From: Micromonospora rubida
Lineage (GTDB): Bacteria > Actinomycetota > Actinomycetes > Mycobacteriales > Micromonosporaceae
Direction of reading: 5' to 3'
DNA: 64,000 bases
Assembly (NCBI RefSeq): GCF_009908295.1
Contig: NZ_JAAALO010000006.1
Location: 248,001 to 312,000, forward strand
Both the position numbers and the translations under genes were made by a program. Of the stretch, positions 34,498 through 43,626 are shown one piece after another. The notes under the pieces were generated by a model. The model saw only the letters and a program-made list of their open reading frames with translations. It was not told the DNA's origin and searched no databases. Positions within the stretch are counted from its first letter, which is position 1. Each line of letters begins with the position of its first letter.

Positions 34498-34632
34498 GGC
34501 CGTACCCCCTCCGTCGCCCGCCTCGCGTCGCTCCAGGGTGTCGTCGCCGCCCGGTCGGACGCCCGGCCCGGGGGCCGCGCCAGCGCGACGGCCGCCGCGG
34601 ACGCCCTGGACCGGCCGCGGCGGGAGCCCGGC

Positions 34633-34671
34633 GGCGCGTGCGGCGCCCCGCCAGGGGGTGCCGCACGCGCC
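34633..34671 (-). terminator. 12-bp hairpin downstream of pfkA
   Basis: Perfect arms at 34633-34644 and 34660-34671 with a 15-nt GC-rich loop that can pair further. It lies 10 nt beyond the pfkA stop. Confidence 0.7.
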
Positions 34672-34680
34672 GCGTGGGCG

Positions 34681-35709
34681 TCAGCTGCCGAAGAAGACCT
34701 CGGCCTCTTCGTACCGCTCGATCGGCACGGTCTTCAGCTCGCGGGTGGCCTCGGCCAGCGGCACCCGGACGATGTCCGTGCTCTGCATCGCGACCATCTT
34801 GCCCCAGTCGCCCTCGTGCACCGCGTCGATGGCCTGGAGGCCGAGCCGGGTGGCGAGCACCCGGTCGAACGCGGTCGGGGTGCCACCGCGCTGGATGTGG
34901 CCCAGCACGACGGTCCGCGCCTCCTTGCCGGTCTTGGCCTCCAACTGCTCGGCGAGCCACTGGCCGATGCCGCCGAGGCGGACGTGGCCGAACGAGTCGA
35001 GCTCCTGGTTGTGCAGCACCATCTGGCCGTCCAGCGGCTGGGCGCCCTCGGCGACCACGACGATCGGGGCGTACTGGTGCTGGAAGCGCTTCTCGACGTA
35101 CCCGGCGACCTGCTCGACGTCGAACTGCCGCTCGGGCAGCAGGATGACGTTGGCGCCACCGGCCAGGCCGGCGTGCAGGGCGATCCAGCCGGCGTGCCGG
35201 CCCATCACCTCGACGACCAGGGTGCGGTGGTGGCTCTCGGCCGTCGTGTGCAGCCGGTCGATCGCCTCCATCGCGATGTTGACGGCGGTGTCGAAGCCGA
35301 AGGTGTAGTCGGTGGCGCCGAGGTCGTTGTCGATCGTCTTCGGCACGCCGACCACGTTGACGCCCAGCTCGTACAGCTTGGTGGCGACACCCAGGGTGTC
35401 CTCGCCGCCGATCGCGATCAGCGCGTCCACGCCCTGCGCGGCAAGATTGTCCTTGATCCGCTCGACGCCGTTCTCAATCTTGAACGGGTTGGTGCGGGAC
35501 GAGCCGAGGATCGTGCCGCCGCGCGGCAGGATGCCCCGCACCTCGGCGATGCCCAGGGGCTTGGACAGGCCCTCCAGCGGACCCTTCCAGCCGTCCTGGA
35601 AGCCCACGAACTCGTGACCGTAGTTGGCGACGCCCTTGCGGACCACCGCCCGGATTACCGCGTTGAGACCCGGGCAGTCGCCGCCGCCGGTGAGCACGCC
35701 GATACGCAT
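34681..35709 (-). CDS. pfkA: 6-phosphofructokinase with pyrophosphate-type active site
   Basis: The 342-residue group III phosphofructokinase converts fructose-6-phosphate to the 1,6-bisphosphate. Landmarks are GVLTGGGDCPGLNAVIRAVV, LGSSRTNPFK, IGGEDTLG (about residues 100-107), PKTIDNDLGATDYTFGFDT, VEVMGRHAGWIA and GHIQRGGTPTAFDR. The Asp in GGED and the Lys in PKTIDND are the residues that mark PPi-dependent enzymes, where ATP-type enzymes have Gly. ATG at 35709 (MRIGVLTGG) has AGGAGG 9 nt upstream; the ATG at 35718 directly abuts that site and is less likely. Confidence 0.93.
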   Translation of the reverse strand: MRIGVLTGGGDCPGLNAVIRAVVRKGVANYGHEFVGFQDGWKGPLEGLSKPLGIAEVRGILPRGGTILGSSRTNPFKIENGVERIKDNLAAQGVDALIAIGGEDTLGVATKLYELGVNVVGVPKTIDNDLGATDYTFGFDTAVNIAMEAIDRLHTTAESHHRTLVVEVMGRHAGWIALHAGLAGGANVILLPERQFDVEQVAGYVEKRFQHQYAPIVVVAEGAQPLDGQMVLHNQELDSFGHVRLGGIGQWLAEQLEAKTGKEARTVVLGHIQRGGTPTAFDRVLATRLGLQAIDAVHEGDWGKMVAMQSTDIVRVPLAEATRELKTVPIERYEEAEVFFGS

Positions 35710-35872
35710 GATCTGCATCCTCCTGGAGCATCAGGTGAAGCCCGATTTGCCCCAGGATATGTGTCAGATCAGACCATCGGCGCCATTGCCGGCCCGGGGC
35801 GGGCCGTCAGTGCGAACTCTAGCCGCCGTACCCGCACAGCGACCGCGCGCCCCGGGCAGCCCCGCCTGCCGC

Positions 35873-36376
35873 TCAGAAGGTCACCTCCCGGTTCTCCCCC
35901 GCCCTCGGCTGCTTCCCGGTGACCGCCGCCCTGGCGAAGCCGAGCAGGCTGACCACGGTGCCGCTCGGCGAGCCCCAGTACTCCGCGGAGCTGGCGTGCA
36001 CCTTGATCAGCGTCAGCCCGGGGGTGTCCGGACCGTCCGGGAACCAGGTCTTCAGCAACGGGTTCCACAACTGTTCGGCGCGGGCCCGGTCGTACCCCTC
36101 CTGCGCGGTGCCGGACAGCGACACCCAGGCGTTGTTCCGCTGGTCGGAGAAGCCCACGTTGACCTGCGGGTTCACCCGGAGCTGGCGGACCTTCGCCGAG
36201 TCGGCGTGGGCGAAGAACCACAGGTCGCCGTCGAACTCCGCCGCCTGGAGCCCCATCGGCCGGCTGACCAGCCGCCCGTCGAGGCCGATGGTGGTCAGCA
36301 TGCAGATCCGCGCCTCGCGGACCAGCTCGGTGACCCGGCGCCGGGCGTCGGCGGCACTTGTCAGCTCACTGCTCAT
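35873..36376 (-). CDS. split-barrel flavoprotein, general stress protein type (pyridoxamine oxidase-like)
   Basis: The 167-residue protein has the FMN-binding split-barrel pattern: ICMLTTIGLDGRLVSRPMGL (about 24-43), DLWFFAHADSAKVRQLRVNP and QVNVGFSDQRNNAWVSLSGTA. This matches the general-stress-protein-26 branch. Members bind flavin or F420 and have poorly known substrates. RAEQLWNPLLKTWFPDGPD is the usual C-terminal helix. ATG at 36376 has a GAGGGGG ribosome binding site. It lies between pfkA and RNase AS on the same strand. Confidence 0.88.
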   Translation of the reverse strand: MSSELTSAADARRRVTELVREARICMLTTIGLDGRLVSRPMGLQAAEFDGDLWFFAHADSAKVRQLRVNPQVNVGFSDQRNNAWVSLSGTAQEGYDRARAEQLWNPLLKTWFPDGPDTPGLTLIKVHASSAEYWGSPSGTVVSLLGFARAAVTGKQPRAGENREVTF

Positions 36377-36455
36377 GGCGGTACCCCCTCTATCGACCGG
36401 ATGTCGAGGCGGTGCCCGGGACAGACCGGGCCAAACCTGAGGGAGCCGACGAAGG

Positions 36456-36953
36456 TCAGCGGGCGGTCATCGCGTGCCAGCGGGCGAGGTTGTGCCGGGC
36501 GTCGACCAGAGCGTCGTGCCGGGCGGCGTCGGCGTTCGGCAGCGACGGCCGCCCCCGGTCGTCCCAGAGCTGCCGAAGGTCCTTGGTGAACCGGGGGATC
36601 TCCCGGGGCAGCGCCGGCATCGCCCCCCAGAGCTGGGCCAGCACCACGTGGTCGTACGCGGCATACCAGGCCCACAGCTCCAGTTGCTCGCCAGGCCGGT
36701 CCCGGACCGGCTCGACCAGGAACTCGTAGAGGTCGTCGCGGATCCGCTCCCGCGACCGCCAGGCCCGGTCGGCCGGCGAGGGGAGCTTGTCCAGCACGTT
36801 GCGGCGCACCCAGGGCACGGCCCGGGAGTCATCGAACTCGGTGGAGACGGCGTAGAACTCGCGCCCGTTCTCGTCGACGACGCCGATCGACACCAGGTCG
36901 ACGGTGCGCCCGTCCTCGATGAACTCGCAGTCGTAGAAATAGCGGTAGACCAT
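36456..36953 (-). CDS. RNase AS, 3'-5' exoribonuclease of the DEDDh family
   Basis: The 165-residue product closely follows M. tuberculosis Rv2179c, an exoribonuclease that trims adenylate-rich RNA 3' ends. It begins YRYFYDCEFIEDGRTVDL with the motif I Asp and Glu, then REFYAVSTEFD, LWAWYAAYDHVVLAQLWG (motif II Asp), PRFTKDLRQLWDDRG and RHDALVDARHNL, which holds the His-x4-Asp. ATG at 36953 is chosen because the family starts right at the first strand; ATG at 36962 abuts the ribosome binding site. Confidence 0.92.
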   Translation of the reverse strand: MVYRYFYDCEFIEDGRTVDLVSIGVVDENGREFYAVSTEFDDSRAVPWVRRNVLDKLPSPADRAWRSRERIRDDLYEFLVEPVRDRPGEQLELWAWYAAYDHVVLAQLWGAMPALPREIPRFTKDLRQLWDDRGRPSLPNADAARHDALVDARHNLARWHAMTAR

Positions 36954-37189
36954 CGTGCCCATCCTGGCCCACCCGCGTCACCCGCCGTCGGCCGGGGCCC
37001 GCCCCGCCGCCCTTCGTCGCAGCTCGGGAGTGTCACGGAAGTGTTTCCAGGGGTGTACAGCAAGCGACTGGACCGTCATGATCTGATGTGTACCGCTACC
37101 GGACGCCGAACCGGTTCAGAACCTCGCACCGGGGCTGTCAGATTCGCCCGGATGCGAGTTGTGGTCCTTGACCGGGGAGGGGTTGGGCC

Positions 37190-37882
37190 GTGGAGATGCG
37201 CCTGCCGGAGCCGGGTGACGCCCTCACCGGCGTCGACATGTTCGCCGGCCTCGAGCCGGAGGTGCGCCAGCGGGTGATCGCGGCGGCGGTGCCGCGGACG
37301 TACCGCAAGGGTCAGTTGCTCTTCGTCGAGAACGACCCGGGCGAGTCGCTGATCGTGCTGCGCCGGGGCGCGGTGGCCGTGTTCCGCACCGCGCCGACCG
37401 GCGAGCGGGCCGTGCTGTCGGTGATCCGACCCCCGGACGTGCTCGGCGAGGTCTCCCTGCTCGACGCGTCCACCCGCTCGGCGTCGGCCGAGGCAATCGA
37501 GGACTCCGCGGCGCTCGCGCTGTCCCGCCCCGCCTTCATGGAGCTGGTGCACTCCAACCCGCGCATCCTCGACGCGGTGATGCGCTCACTCGGCGGGCTG
37601 ATCCGCCGGCTGACCGAGCAGAACGCCGATCACGTCTTCCTGGACCTGCCCGGCCGGGTCGCCAAGACGCTGGTCCGGCTGGCCGGCGAGAGCCAGGCCC
37701 CGATGATCACGATCGAGCTCAACCAGAGCCAGCTCGCGGAGATGGCCGGCGGCTCCCGGCAGAGCGTCAACCAGGCGATCGGCTCGTTCGCCAGCCGGGG
37801 CTGGCTGCGTACCGAGGGCCGGCGAATCGTGGTCACCGACGTGGGGGCGCTGCGCCGCCGGGCCGGCATGAACGACCGCTGA
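37190..37882 (+). CDS. Crp/Fnr-family transcription regulator
   Basis: An N-terminal cyclic-nucleotide-binding barrel (FAGLEPEVRQRVIAAAVPRT, GQLLFVENDPGESLIVLRRG, VLGEVSLLDASTRSASAEA) with the G-E-x-L/S-x-x-D/R-S-A phosphate-cassette pattern is joined by the long dimer helix to a winged helix. ITIELNQSQLAEMAGGSRQS followed by VNQAIGSFASRGWL is the recognition unit. It probably binds cAMP and controls genes globally. A class III adenylate cyclase lies 0.5 kb downstream. GTG at 37190 has a GGGGAGGGG ribosome binding site; ATG at 37196 is possible. Length is 230 aa. Confidence 0.92.
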   Translation: MEMRLPEPGDALTGVDMFAGLEPEVRQRVIAAAVPRTYRKGQLLFVENDPGESLIVLRRGAVAVFRTAPTGERAVLSVIRPPDVLGEVSLLDASTRSASAEAIEDSAALALSRPAFMELVHSNPRILDAVMRSLGGLIRRLTEQNADHVFLDLPGRVAKTLVRLAGESQAPMITIELNQSQLAEMAGGSRQSVNQAIGSFASRGWLRTEGRRIVVTDVGALRRRAGMNDR

Positions 37883-37919
37883 CGCCACTCCGGCCGAGCC
37901 CGGCGGCCCCTGACGACGA

Positions 37920-37952
37920 AAAGGGCCGGCGGGCGAGGCCCGCCGGCCCTTT
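37920..37952. terminator. 15-bp hairpin after the Crp-type gene
   Basis: AAAGGGCCGGCGGGC (37920-37934) pairs perfectly with 37938-37952 around GAG, and short A and T runs flank the stem. It is a good bidirectional intrinsic terminator between convergent genes. Confidence 0.85.
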
Positions 37953-37978
37953 CACGTGTTATTGATGTGTCCCGTTAC

Positions 37979-38236
37979 TCACTTGCCCGGCTCGTCCGCG
38001 GGCGGCGCACCCGGGCCAGGACCGATCGGTGTCGGATCGGTCGGCTTGGGCGGCGGCGGGGGCGTCGACGAGGTGTTCGAGGTGTTCTCGGGACCAGTGC
38101 CCTGGCCTTCCGGTGCTTCTACCATGCCTTGCTCCTCCAGTGAGGCGAGAGTGACGGCGTCGACCTCTACCGTGTCACCCGGGGCCCACAGGGTCCCGCG
38201 CGAATCCGTCCACGGGGCGGACAGTCGTACGTGCAC
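37979..38236 (-). CDS. small hypothetical protein with Pro-rich tail
   Basis: The 85-residue protein has a compact start, HVRLSAPWTDSRGTLWAPGD, then TVEVDAVTLASLEEQGMVEA, which looks like a small beta domain similar to phage-head-associated or DUF-type modules that begin MKVRL. A Gly/Thr/Pro tail follows (SSTPPPPPKPTDPTPIGPGP). It has no membrane segment. GTG at 38236 has an AGGAGA ribosome binding site with 6-nt spacing, which supports a real gene. No function is assigned. Confidence 0.7.
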   Translation of the reverse strand: MHVRLSAPWTDSRGTLWAPGDTVEVDAVTLASLEEQGMVEAPEGQGTGPENTSNTSSTPPPPPKPTDPTPIGPGPGAPPADEPGK

Positions 38237-38361
38237 GGCACTCTCCTGACGGTGTATCTCCTGAGTGGAAGCTTAGTGTGGCCCGATCAGCCGCACAGTC
38301 CGCCCACATATCGGGTAGCCGACTCGGCGGCGGGGGCGTGATACTGGGGCTACCTCGCGCT

Positions 38362-41300
38362 ATGGAGCCGACCATCGACCTCAAGTGTGGACACTGCTCA
38401 CGCGGAGCCGGTCCCGACGACCGCTTCTGCGGCGGGTGCGGGCAGGCACTGAGCCGGAGCTGCGCCCGCTGCGGGCACCCCAACAGCGCCGAGGCCAACT
38501 TCTGCACCAGCTGCGGCCAGCCGCTGCACGACCGGCCGGTGGCCGCGCAGGAGGACCGCCGCCAGGTCAGCGTCCTGTTCATCGACATCGTCGACTTCAC
38601 GACGTACGCCGAGCAGGCCGACCCGGAGCAGGCCCGCAGCCTTCAGCAGGGCTACTTCGCCACGGTGCGCCGGCTGGTGCACCAGTACGGCGGGGTGGTC
38701 GAGAAGTACATCGGCGACGCGGTGATGGCGCTGTTCGGGGCGCCGGTGGCCACCGACAACGACGCGCTGCGCTGCGTACGCGCGGGGCTGGAGCTGCAAC
38801 GGAACCTGGCCCGCCAGCCCGCCGGCCCGCACCCGCCGCTCGGGTTCCGGGTCGGCATCGCCACCGGCGAGGCGCTGGTCGACCTCTCCGCCGCCCGCGA
38901 CGGCGGGCAGGGCTTCGTCACCGGGGACGTGGTGAACACGGCCTCCCGGTTGCAGTCCCTCGCCCCCTCCGGCGGGGTGGTGGTGGACGAGAGCACCTGG
39001 ACGGCCACCCGGCACGACATGGAGTACGCCGTCCAGCCCTCGGTGACGCTGCGGGGCCGCTCGGCGGTCAGCCGGATCTGGCTGGCCGTCCGCGCGCTGC
39101 CCCAGCGGGACCTGAGCACCGCCGAGCTGAGCCCGATGGTCAACCGGGAACACGAGCGCGGCCTGCTGGTCAACGCCCTGCACCGGACGATCACCGAGCG
39201 CACCTCGCAGCTGGTCACCGTCTTCGGGCCGGCCGGGGTGGGCAAGAGCCGGCTGCTGCGCGAGCTGGCCCGGCACGCCGCCAGCCTGCCCGGGCCGCCG
39301 GTCACCTGGCTGGTCGGGCAGTGCCCGCCGTTCGGCGAGAACGTCGCGTACGCGGCCCTCGCCGACATCGTCAAGGGATGGGTCGGCGTGTCGGAAGTCG
39401 ACGACCCGGCGGCCCTCGACGACCTGCTGCGGCGCCGCCTGGGCGGGCTGGCCGACCGGCACGGCGTCCGGCTGGCCGGTCAGCTCGGCCCGCTCATCGG
39501 CCTGCCCGGCGAGCGGCTCACCCCGGGCGAGACCGAGGCGTCCTGGCGGCGGTTCCTGCTCACCCTGGCCGCCACCGGCCCGACGGTGCTGGTCTTCGAG
39601 GACATGCACTGGGCCGACCAGTCCATGCTCGCCTTCGTCGAGCAGCTCGGCGCGGCGGCACGCGGCGTACCGCTGCTGGTGTTGGCCACCGCCCGCCCGG
39701 AGCTGCGGGAGCGCCACCCCGCCTGGACCGGGACGATCAGCGGGGCGATGTCGATCTCGGTGCCGCCGATGCACGACGCGGACATCGACACCCTCTACTC
39801 GCTGCTGCTCGGGCAGTCCGCGCTGTCGCCGGAGTCCCGGGGGCCACTGATCGAGTTCGCCGACGGCAACCCGCTCTACGCCCAGGAGTACGCCCGGATG
39901 CTGCTCGACGGCGGGATGCTCGCCGCGACCCGGCCGGACGGGCGGCTCGACCCGGCCGGCTCCCCGGGGATGCCGCGCACCGTGCAGGCGGTCATCGCCA
40001 ACCGGCTCGACCTGCTCGACGCGTCCGACCGGGCCGTGCTCCAGGCCGCCGCCGTGGTCGGGGTGCAGTTCTGGCCGGGGCCGGTGGCCACCGCACTGAG
40101 CCGGCCGGTGGAGTGGGTCGAGCGGGCCCTGGACCGGCTGCAACGCCGCGACCTGGTCTACGAGCAGCCCATCTCGACGATGCCCGGCCAGCCCGAGTAC
40201 CGCTTCCGGCACATCCTGGTCCGGGACGTCTGCTACCAGCGGCTGCCTCGGGCCGAGCGGGTGCTGCGCCACCAGCACACCGCCGACTGGCTGGAGCAGG
40301 TCACCGACGGCCGGCAGCACGACCTCGTCGAGGTGCTGGCCAACCACCGCTGGACGGCGCACGAGATCGCCCGCACCGTCGGCCTGGACACCGCCCCGTA
40401 CGCCCCGGCGGCGCGGGCCGCCCTGCACCGCGCGGCCCGGCGGGCGAACGAGCTGCACGCGCTGGACACCGCCGCGATCCTGGTGGGGCGGGCGCTGGCC
40501 CTGGCCGGCGAACCCGACCCGACGCTGGAGCTGTTCGACGCCGAGCTGGCGTTCTACCGCGACGGCGACGCGTTCCTGGTGGCCGGGGGCACCGGCAGAC
40601 TGACCCGGCTGGCCGACCGGCTGGCCGAGGCCGGCGAGCGGACGGGGGCGGCCCGGGCCTGGACGCTGCTCGCCACGGCGGCGTGGAGCCGCGCCGACCG
40701 CTCGGAGACGCTGCGCTGCCTGGACCGGGCGCTGGGCATCTACGTCGACCTGCCGGACACCGAGGAGAAGGCGGGCGCCCTGCTGGAGCTGGCCCGGGTG
40801 CACATGCTCAACGCGGAGACCGACCCGGCCTGCGCGGCGGCCCGGACCGCCGCCGGGCTCGCCGAGCGCCTGCAACTGCGCGAGGTGAGCGCGAACGCCC
40901 AGATCACCCTCGCCGTGGCCCGCTACCTGTCCGGCGTCGGCGAGGCGTACGCCGAGCTGGCCGAGATCACCGAGCACTGCCGGGTGGAGCGGCTGACCAG
41001 CCGCCGCCGGGCGGTGCACAACCTGGCCTGGGTGTTGCAGGAGGAGGGCGACCTGGTGGGGTCGGCCCGGCTGGTGGACGAGCAACGCTCGCTGGACCTC
41101 GGCGGCGAGCACAGCCTGGCGACGAGCTTCGAGGACCAGTGGGCCCGGTCGTACTACGCCGGGGACTGGGGTTCGGCGGCGGCGCTGGTGGCCGAGTCGA
41201 CCCGGCGGCCCACCGCCGAGTGGGACCTGCACATCGTCGCGGTCTCCGGCTGGCTGAGGGCGCTGCGCGACCACCCGGAGCGGGCCGGGGCTGCCGCCAC

Positions 41301-41925
41301 CGGGGCGGATGGGGGCGCGGCGGGCGGGGGCGCGGCCGTCAACGGGGGCGCGGCCGAGGAGGGCGGCGAGGGCGATCAGGTGGAGCGGGCGGTGCTGGCC
41401 GCCCGACGCTCGGGCTTCCACCGGGTGCTCCGCTCGACGCTGGCACACGCCGCGCTCTGCCAGGCGGTGCAGGGACGCGACGCCGAGGCGCTGCGGCTGC
41501 TCACCGAGCTGGACGAGGACTGGCGGCGGACCCGGATGATCCCGTTCGCCGAGTGGGTTCCCGCGATCGGGCACGTCGCGGTGGTGCTCGGCGGGGACGC
41601 CGCCCGACGGGTCCGGGAGCTGCTGGCCCGCTCGCCACGGACGACCCCGTGGGCCCTGGCGGCCGGCCAGGAGGCGGAGGCCGCACTCGCCCGGGCGGCC
41701 GGGGACACCCTCGCCGCCGCCGGGCTGTTCCGGTCGGCGGCCGAACAGTACCGCCGGATGGGCGACGCCACCGACCACGCGCTCGCCCTCGCGCTCGCGC
41801 TGCCCACCCTGCGCGAGGTGGACCAGCAGGACGCGACCCGGGTGCTGGCCGAGGTGCGGGAGTTCGCCGCCCGCAACCTGGCGCCGGGCCTGCTCCGACT
41901 CGCGGGCGTCGCCCCGGAGGCGTAG
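38362..41925 (+). CDS. class III adenylate cyclase fused to AAA/NB-ARC-type ATPase and TPR-like repeats
   Basis: This 1187-residue multidomain regulator begins with two zinc ribbons (CGHCSRG ... CGGCG and CARCGHP ... CTSCG, within the first 60 residues). A class III cyclase catalytic domain follows: VLFIDIVDFTTYAEQ with the metal Asp, KYIGDAVMALFGAP, and GDVVNTASRLQS with the transition-state Asn and Arg. It looks intact. Next is an ATPase with Walker A FGPAGVGKSRLLREL and VFEDMHWADQS, then about 550 residues of helical repeats. The product is probably cAMP made in response to a ligand read by the repeats. No clear ribosome binding site precedes ATG 38362, so the start is provisional. Confidence 0.88.
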   Translation: MEPTIDLKCGHCSRGAGPDDRFCGGCGQALSRSCARCGHPNSAEANFCTSCGQPLHDRPVAAQEDRRQVSVLFIDIVDFTTYAEQADPEQARSLQQGYFATVRRLVHQYGGVVEKYIGDAVMALFGAPVATDNDALRCVRAGLELQRNLARQPAGPHPPLGFRVGIATGEALVDLSAARDGGQGFVTGDVVNTASRLQSLAPSGGVVVDESTWTATRHDMEYAVQPSVTLRGRSAVSRIWLAVRALPQRDLSTAELSPMVNREHERGLLVNALHRTITERTSQLVTVFGPAGVGKSRLLRELARHAASLPGPPVTWLVGQCPPFGENVAYAALADIVKGWVGVSEVDDPAALDDLLRRRLGGLADRHGVRLAGQLGPLIGLPGERLTPGETEASWRRFLLTLAATGPTVLVFEDMHWADQSMLAFVEQLGAAARGVPLLVLATARPELRERHPAWTGTISGAMSISVPPMHDADIDTLYSLLLGQSALSPESRGPLIEFADGNPLYAQEYARMLLDGGMLAATRPDGRLDPAGSPGMPRTVQAVIANRLDLLDASDRAVLQAAAVVGVQFWPGPVATALSRPVEWVERALDRLQRRDLVYEQPISTMPGQPEYRFRHILVRDVCYQRLPRAERVLRHQHTADWLEQVTDGRQHDLVEVLANHRWTAHEIARTVGLDTAPYAPAARAALHRAARRANELHALDTAAILVGRALALAGEPDPTLELFDAELAFYRDGDAFLVAGGTGRLTRLADRLAEAGERTGAARAWTLLATAAWSRADRSETLRCLDRALGIYVDLPDTEEKAGALLELARVHMLNAETDPACAAARTAAGLAERLQLREVSANAQITLAVARYLSGVGEAYAELAEITEHCRVERLTSRRRAVHNLAWVLQEEGDLVGSARLVDEQRSLDLGGEHSLATSFEDQWARSYYAGDWGSAAALVAESTRRPTAEWDLHIVAVSGWLRALRDHPERAGAAATGADGGAAGGGAAVNGGAAEEGGEGDQVERAVLAARRSGFHRVLRSTLAHAALCQAVQGRDAEALRLLTELDEDWRRTRMIPFAEWVPAIGHVAVVLGGDAARRVRELLARSPRTTPWALAAGQEAEAALARAAGDTLAAAGLFRSAAEQYRRMGDATDHALALALALPTLREVDQQDATRVLAEVREFAARNLAPGLLRLAGVAPEA

Positions 41926-41962
41926 CCCTCCCGCCGCCAGGCGCTTGCCCGGCACGCGCCCG

Positions 41963-42289
41963 TCAGGCGGTGACCGCCTTCCGTGGGGACGCCTCGGCGG
42001 ACGGCGGGGACTTGCCCTTTTGCGCGTAGACGTCGACGTACTCGCGCCCGGAGAGCTCCGTCAGCCAGCCCTTGAGCCCCTTACCGGTGAAGTACTCCGC
42101 TTTGGCGATGAATGTGACTTTTCGCTTGACGACCAGCGGCGTGAAGATCGAATCGGAGAAGGACAGGTGGTTGCTCGCGAGGATGACCGGCCCGACGTCG
42201 GGCACGTGGCGCAGGCCCTCGACCCGAGGGCGGAAGATCAGCCTCAGCAAGGGGCCGAGGATGATGTACTTCATCAGCCAGTACAGCAT
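41963..42289 (-). pseudogene. plsC: plsC with internal in-frame deletion (1-acylglycerol-3-phosphate acyltransferase remnant)
   Basis: The first 75 residues are a normal acyltransferase start: LYWLMKYIILGPLLRLIF, VEGLRHVP, and the catalytic NHLSFSD. They continue to KAEYFTGKGLKGWLT. The frame then jumps directly to ELSGREYVDVYAQKGK, which is the family's C-terminal end. About 120-130 residues are missing, including the FPEGTRS block needed for glycerol-phosphate binding. The frame stays open, giving 108 residues instead of about 235. A GAAGGA ribosome binding site and the ATG at 42289 are intact. It is most likely inactive. It could be a real deletion or an assembly artefact. Confidence 0.75.
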
Positions 42290-42533
42290 CGGTGTCCTTC
42301 CCGAGAGGCGGCCGCGACGCCACCGCGGCCGGCGGGCCGGGCGCCTGGGAAGCGCCCGGGCGGGCCCGCGAGGGCGCCGTCGGCGAGCGGGACTGTCGGC
42401 CATGAGCCGACGAACCAGGAGCGGCACGCCACAACGCACTCCCGGAACGGGGCCCCGACGTGTCACGATTCAGGGCACGGCGTGTGGGCGCCGGGGCGAC
42501 CGCACCGTGAGGTGCGCCGAGGGAGGATGTCCG

Positions 42534-43364
42534 GTGTCAGCGGGTGGGGCCCGCCGAGGGCGGCGGGACAACGGGCTCGACGCGAGCGAGTACGCCGTCG
42601 CCGGCGACGTGGATCCGCGCGTCGGCGAGCATCTGCTCGACGTGCTGGCCGCCGGCGGCATCGCGGCGTACCTCCAACCGTCGGCCGACCTGAACCCCGT
42701 CACCCGCACCACCACCGTTCCGTCCCGGCCGGTCGACCGGCTCTACGTCGACCGGTCGCACCTGACCACGGCGCGTGACTACCTCACCCAGCTCGCCGAC
42801 GAGGCCCCCGCCGAGCCGGCCCGCAACGAGCCGGACGTGGACGCCGAGTGGGCCCGCATCGTGGCCGGCTTCCACACCGCCCCGGCCGCCGGGGCACACC
42901 CCTGGCCCGCGGCGGAGGACGTCGACGACGAGCCGGGCGAGCCGGCGGCGGGCGGAGCCGGCCGGGTCGGGGTGGACGAGGGCGGGACCGCCACCGACGT
43001 GCGCCGGCTGCCCTGGGCCGCCGACGTCTCCGGCGTCTCCTTGGGCCAGGGCCGGCAGGACGAGCCGTCGCTGCTGGACGGGCTGGACACCTTCGGCGCC
43101 GACCTGCCCGACGACGCGGAGGACCGCTACACCCCGCCGCCGCCCCCACCCCTGCCCCGGATCTCCAAGTACGCGGTGGCCGGCGTGCTCGCCATCATCG
43201 TCGGCTTCGTGCTCTTCCTGAAGCCGACGCTGCTGCCGGTGGACTCCTCGGTGGTCACCCTGTTCGGGTTCACCGGGATACTGGCCGGCTTCGTGACGCT
43301 GGTCTGGCGGCTGCGCCCCGGTGACTCCGACGACGACGACCCGGGCAACGGCGCCCAGGTCTGA
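42534..43364 (+). CDS. conserved membrane protein with DUF308-like C-terminal helices
   Basis: The 276-residue protein has a soluble N-terminal alpha/beta part (VDPRVGEHLLDVLAAGGIAAYL, later RLYVDRSHLTTARDYL) resembling small GlnB-like or DUF2007 signal domains. A long acidic, variable linker follows, then a polyproline stretch (PPPPPPLPR). The end has two hydrophobic helices (YAVAGVLAIIVGFVLFL and VTLFGFTGILAGFVTLVWRL) and an acidic tail. I do not recognise a function. GTG at 42534 has GGGAGG 7 nt upstream. It is divergent from the plsC remnant. Confidence 0.8.
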   Translation: MSAGGARRGRRDNGLDASEYAVAGDVDPRVGEHLLDVLAAGGIAAYLQPSADLNPVTRTTTVPSRPVDRLYVDRSHLTTARDYLTQLADEAPAEPARNEPDVDAEWARIVAGFHTAPAAGAHPWPAAEDVDDEPGEPAAGGAGRVGVDEGGTATDVRRLPWAADVSGVSLGQGRQDEPSLLDGLDTFGADLPDDAEDRYTPPPPPPLPRISKYAVAGVLAIIVGFVLFLKPTLLPVDSSVVTLFGFTGILAGFVTLVWRLRPGDSDDDDPGNGAQV

Positions 43365-43536
43365 CGCCCCAGTCAGGCCCCATCCGATCGCCCACCCGTC
43401 CCGACCCATGATCATGCCCGGCCCGCAGCGAGCAGGCAGCAGGCTCCGTCGCGTACCGTTCCCGGGCACGGACGCCGGGTGCCCGAATTGCGGGACGCCC
43501 GCCGCCCGCCGCGACAGGCGTAACAGTGGTGTAACT

Positions 43537-43547
43537 TACTGTCAGTA
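43537..43547. promoter_or_regulatory. small palindrome upstream of otsA
   Basis: TACTGTCAGTA is a perfect palindrome in an AT-richer stretch about 80 nt before the otsA start. It could be an operator or part of the promoter. The evidence is only the symmetry and the position. Confidence 0.3.
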
Positions 43548-43626
43548 GGAATACCGCTGTACGTCAATTCCCCCACTGACTGCCCGGTTGTTCCTCGCTC
43601 GTGGTGGTCGGTCTCTGCTGATCGGA

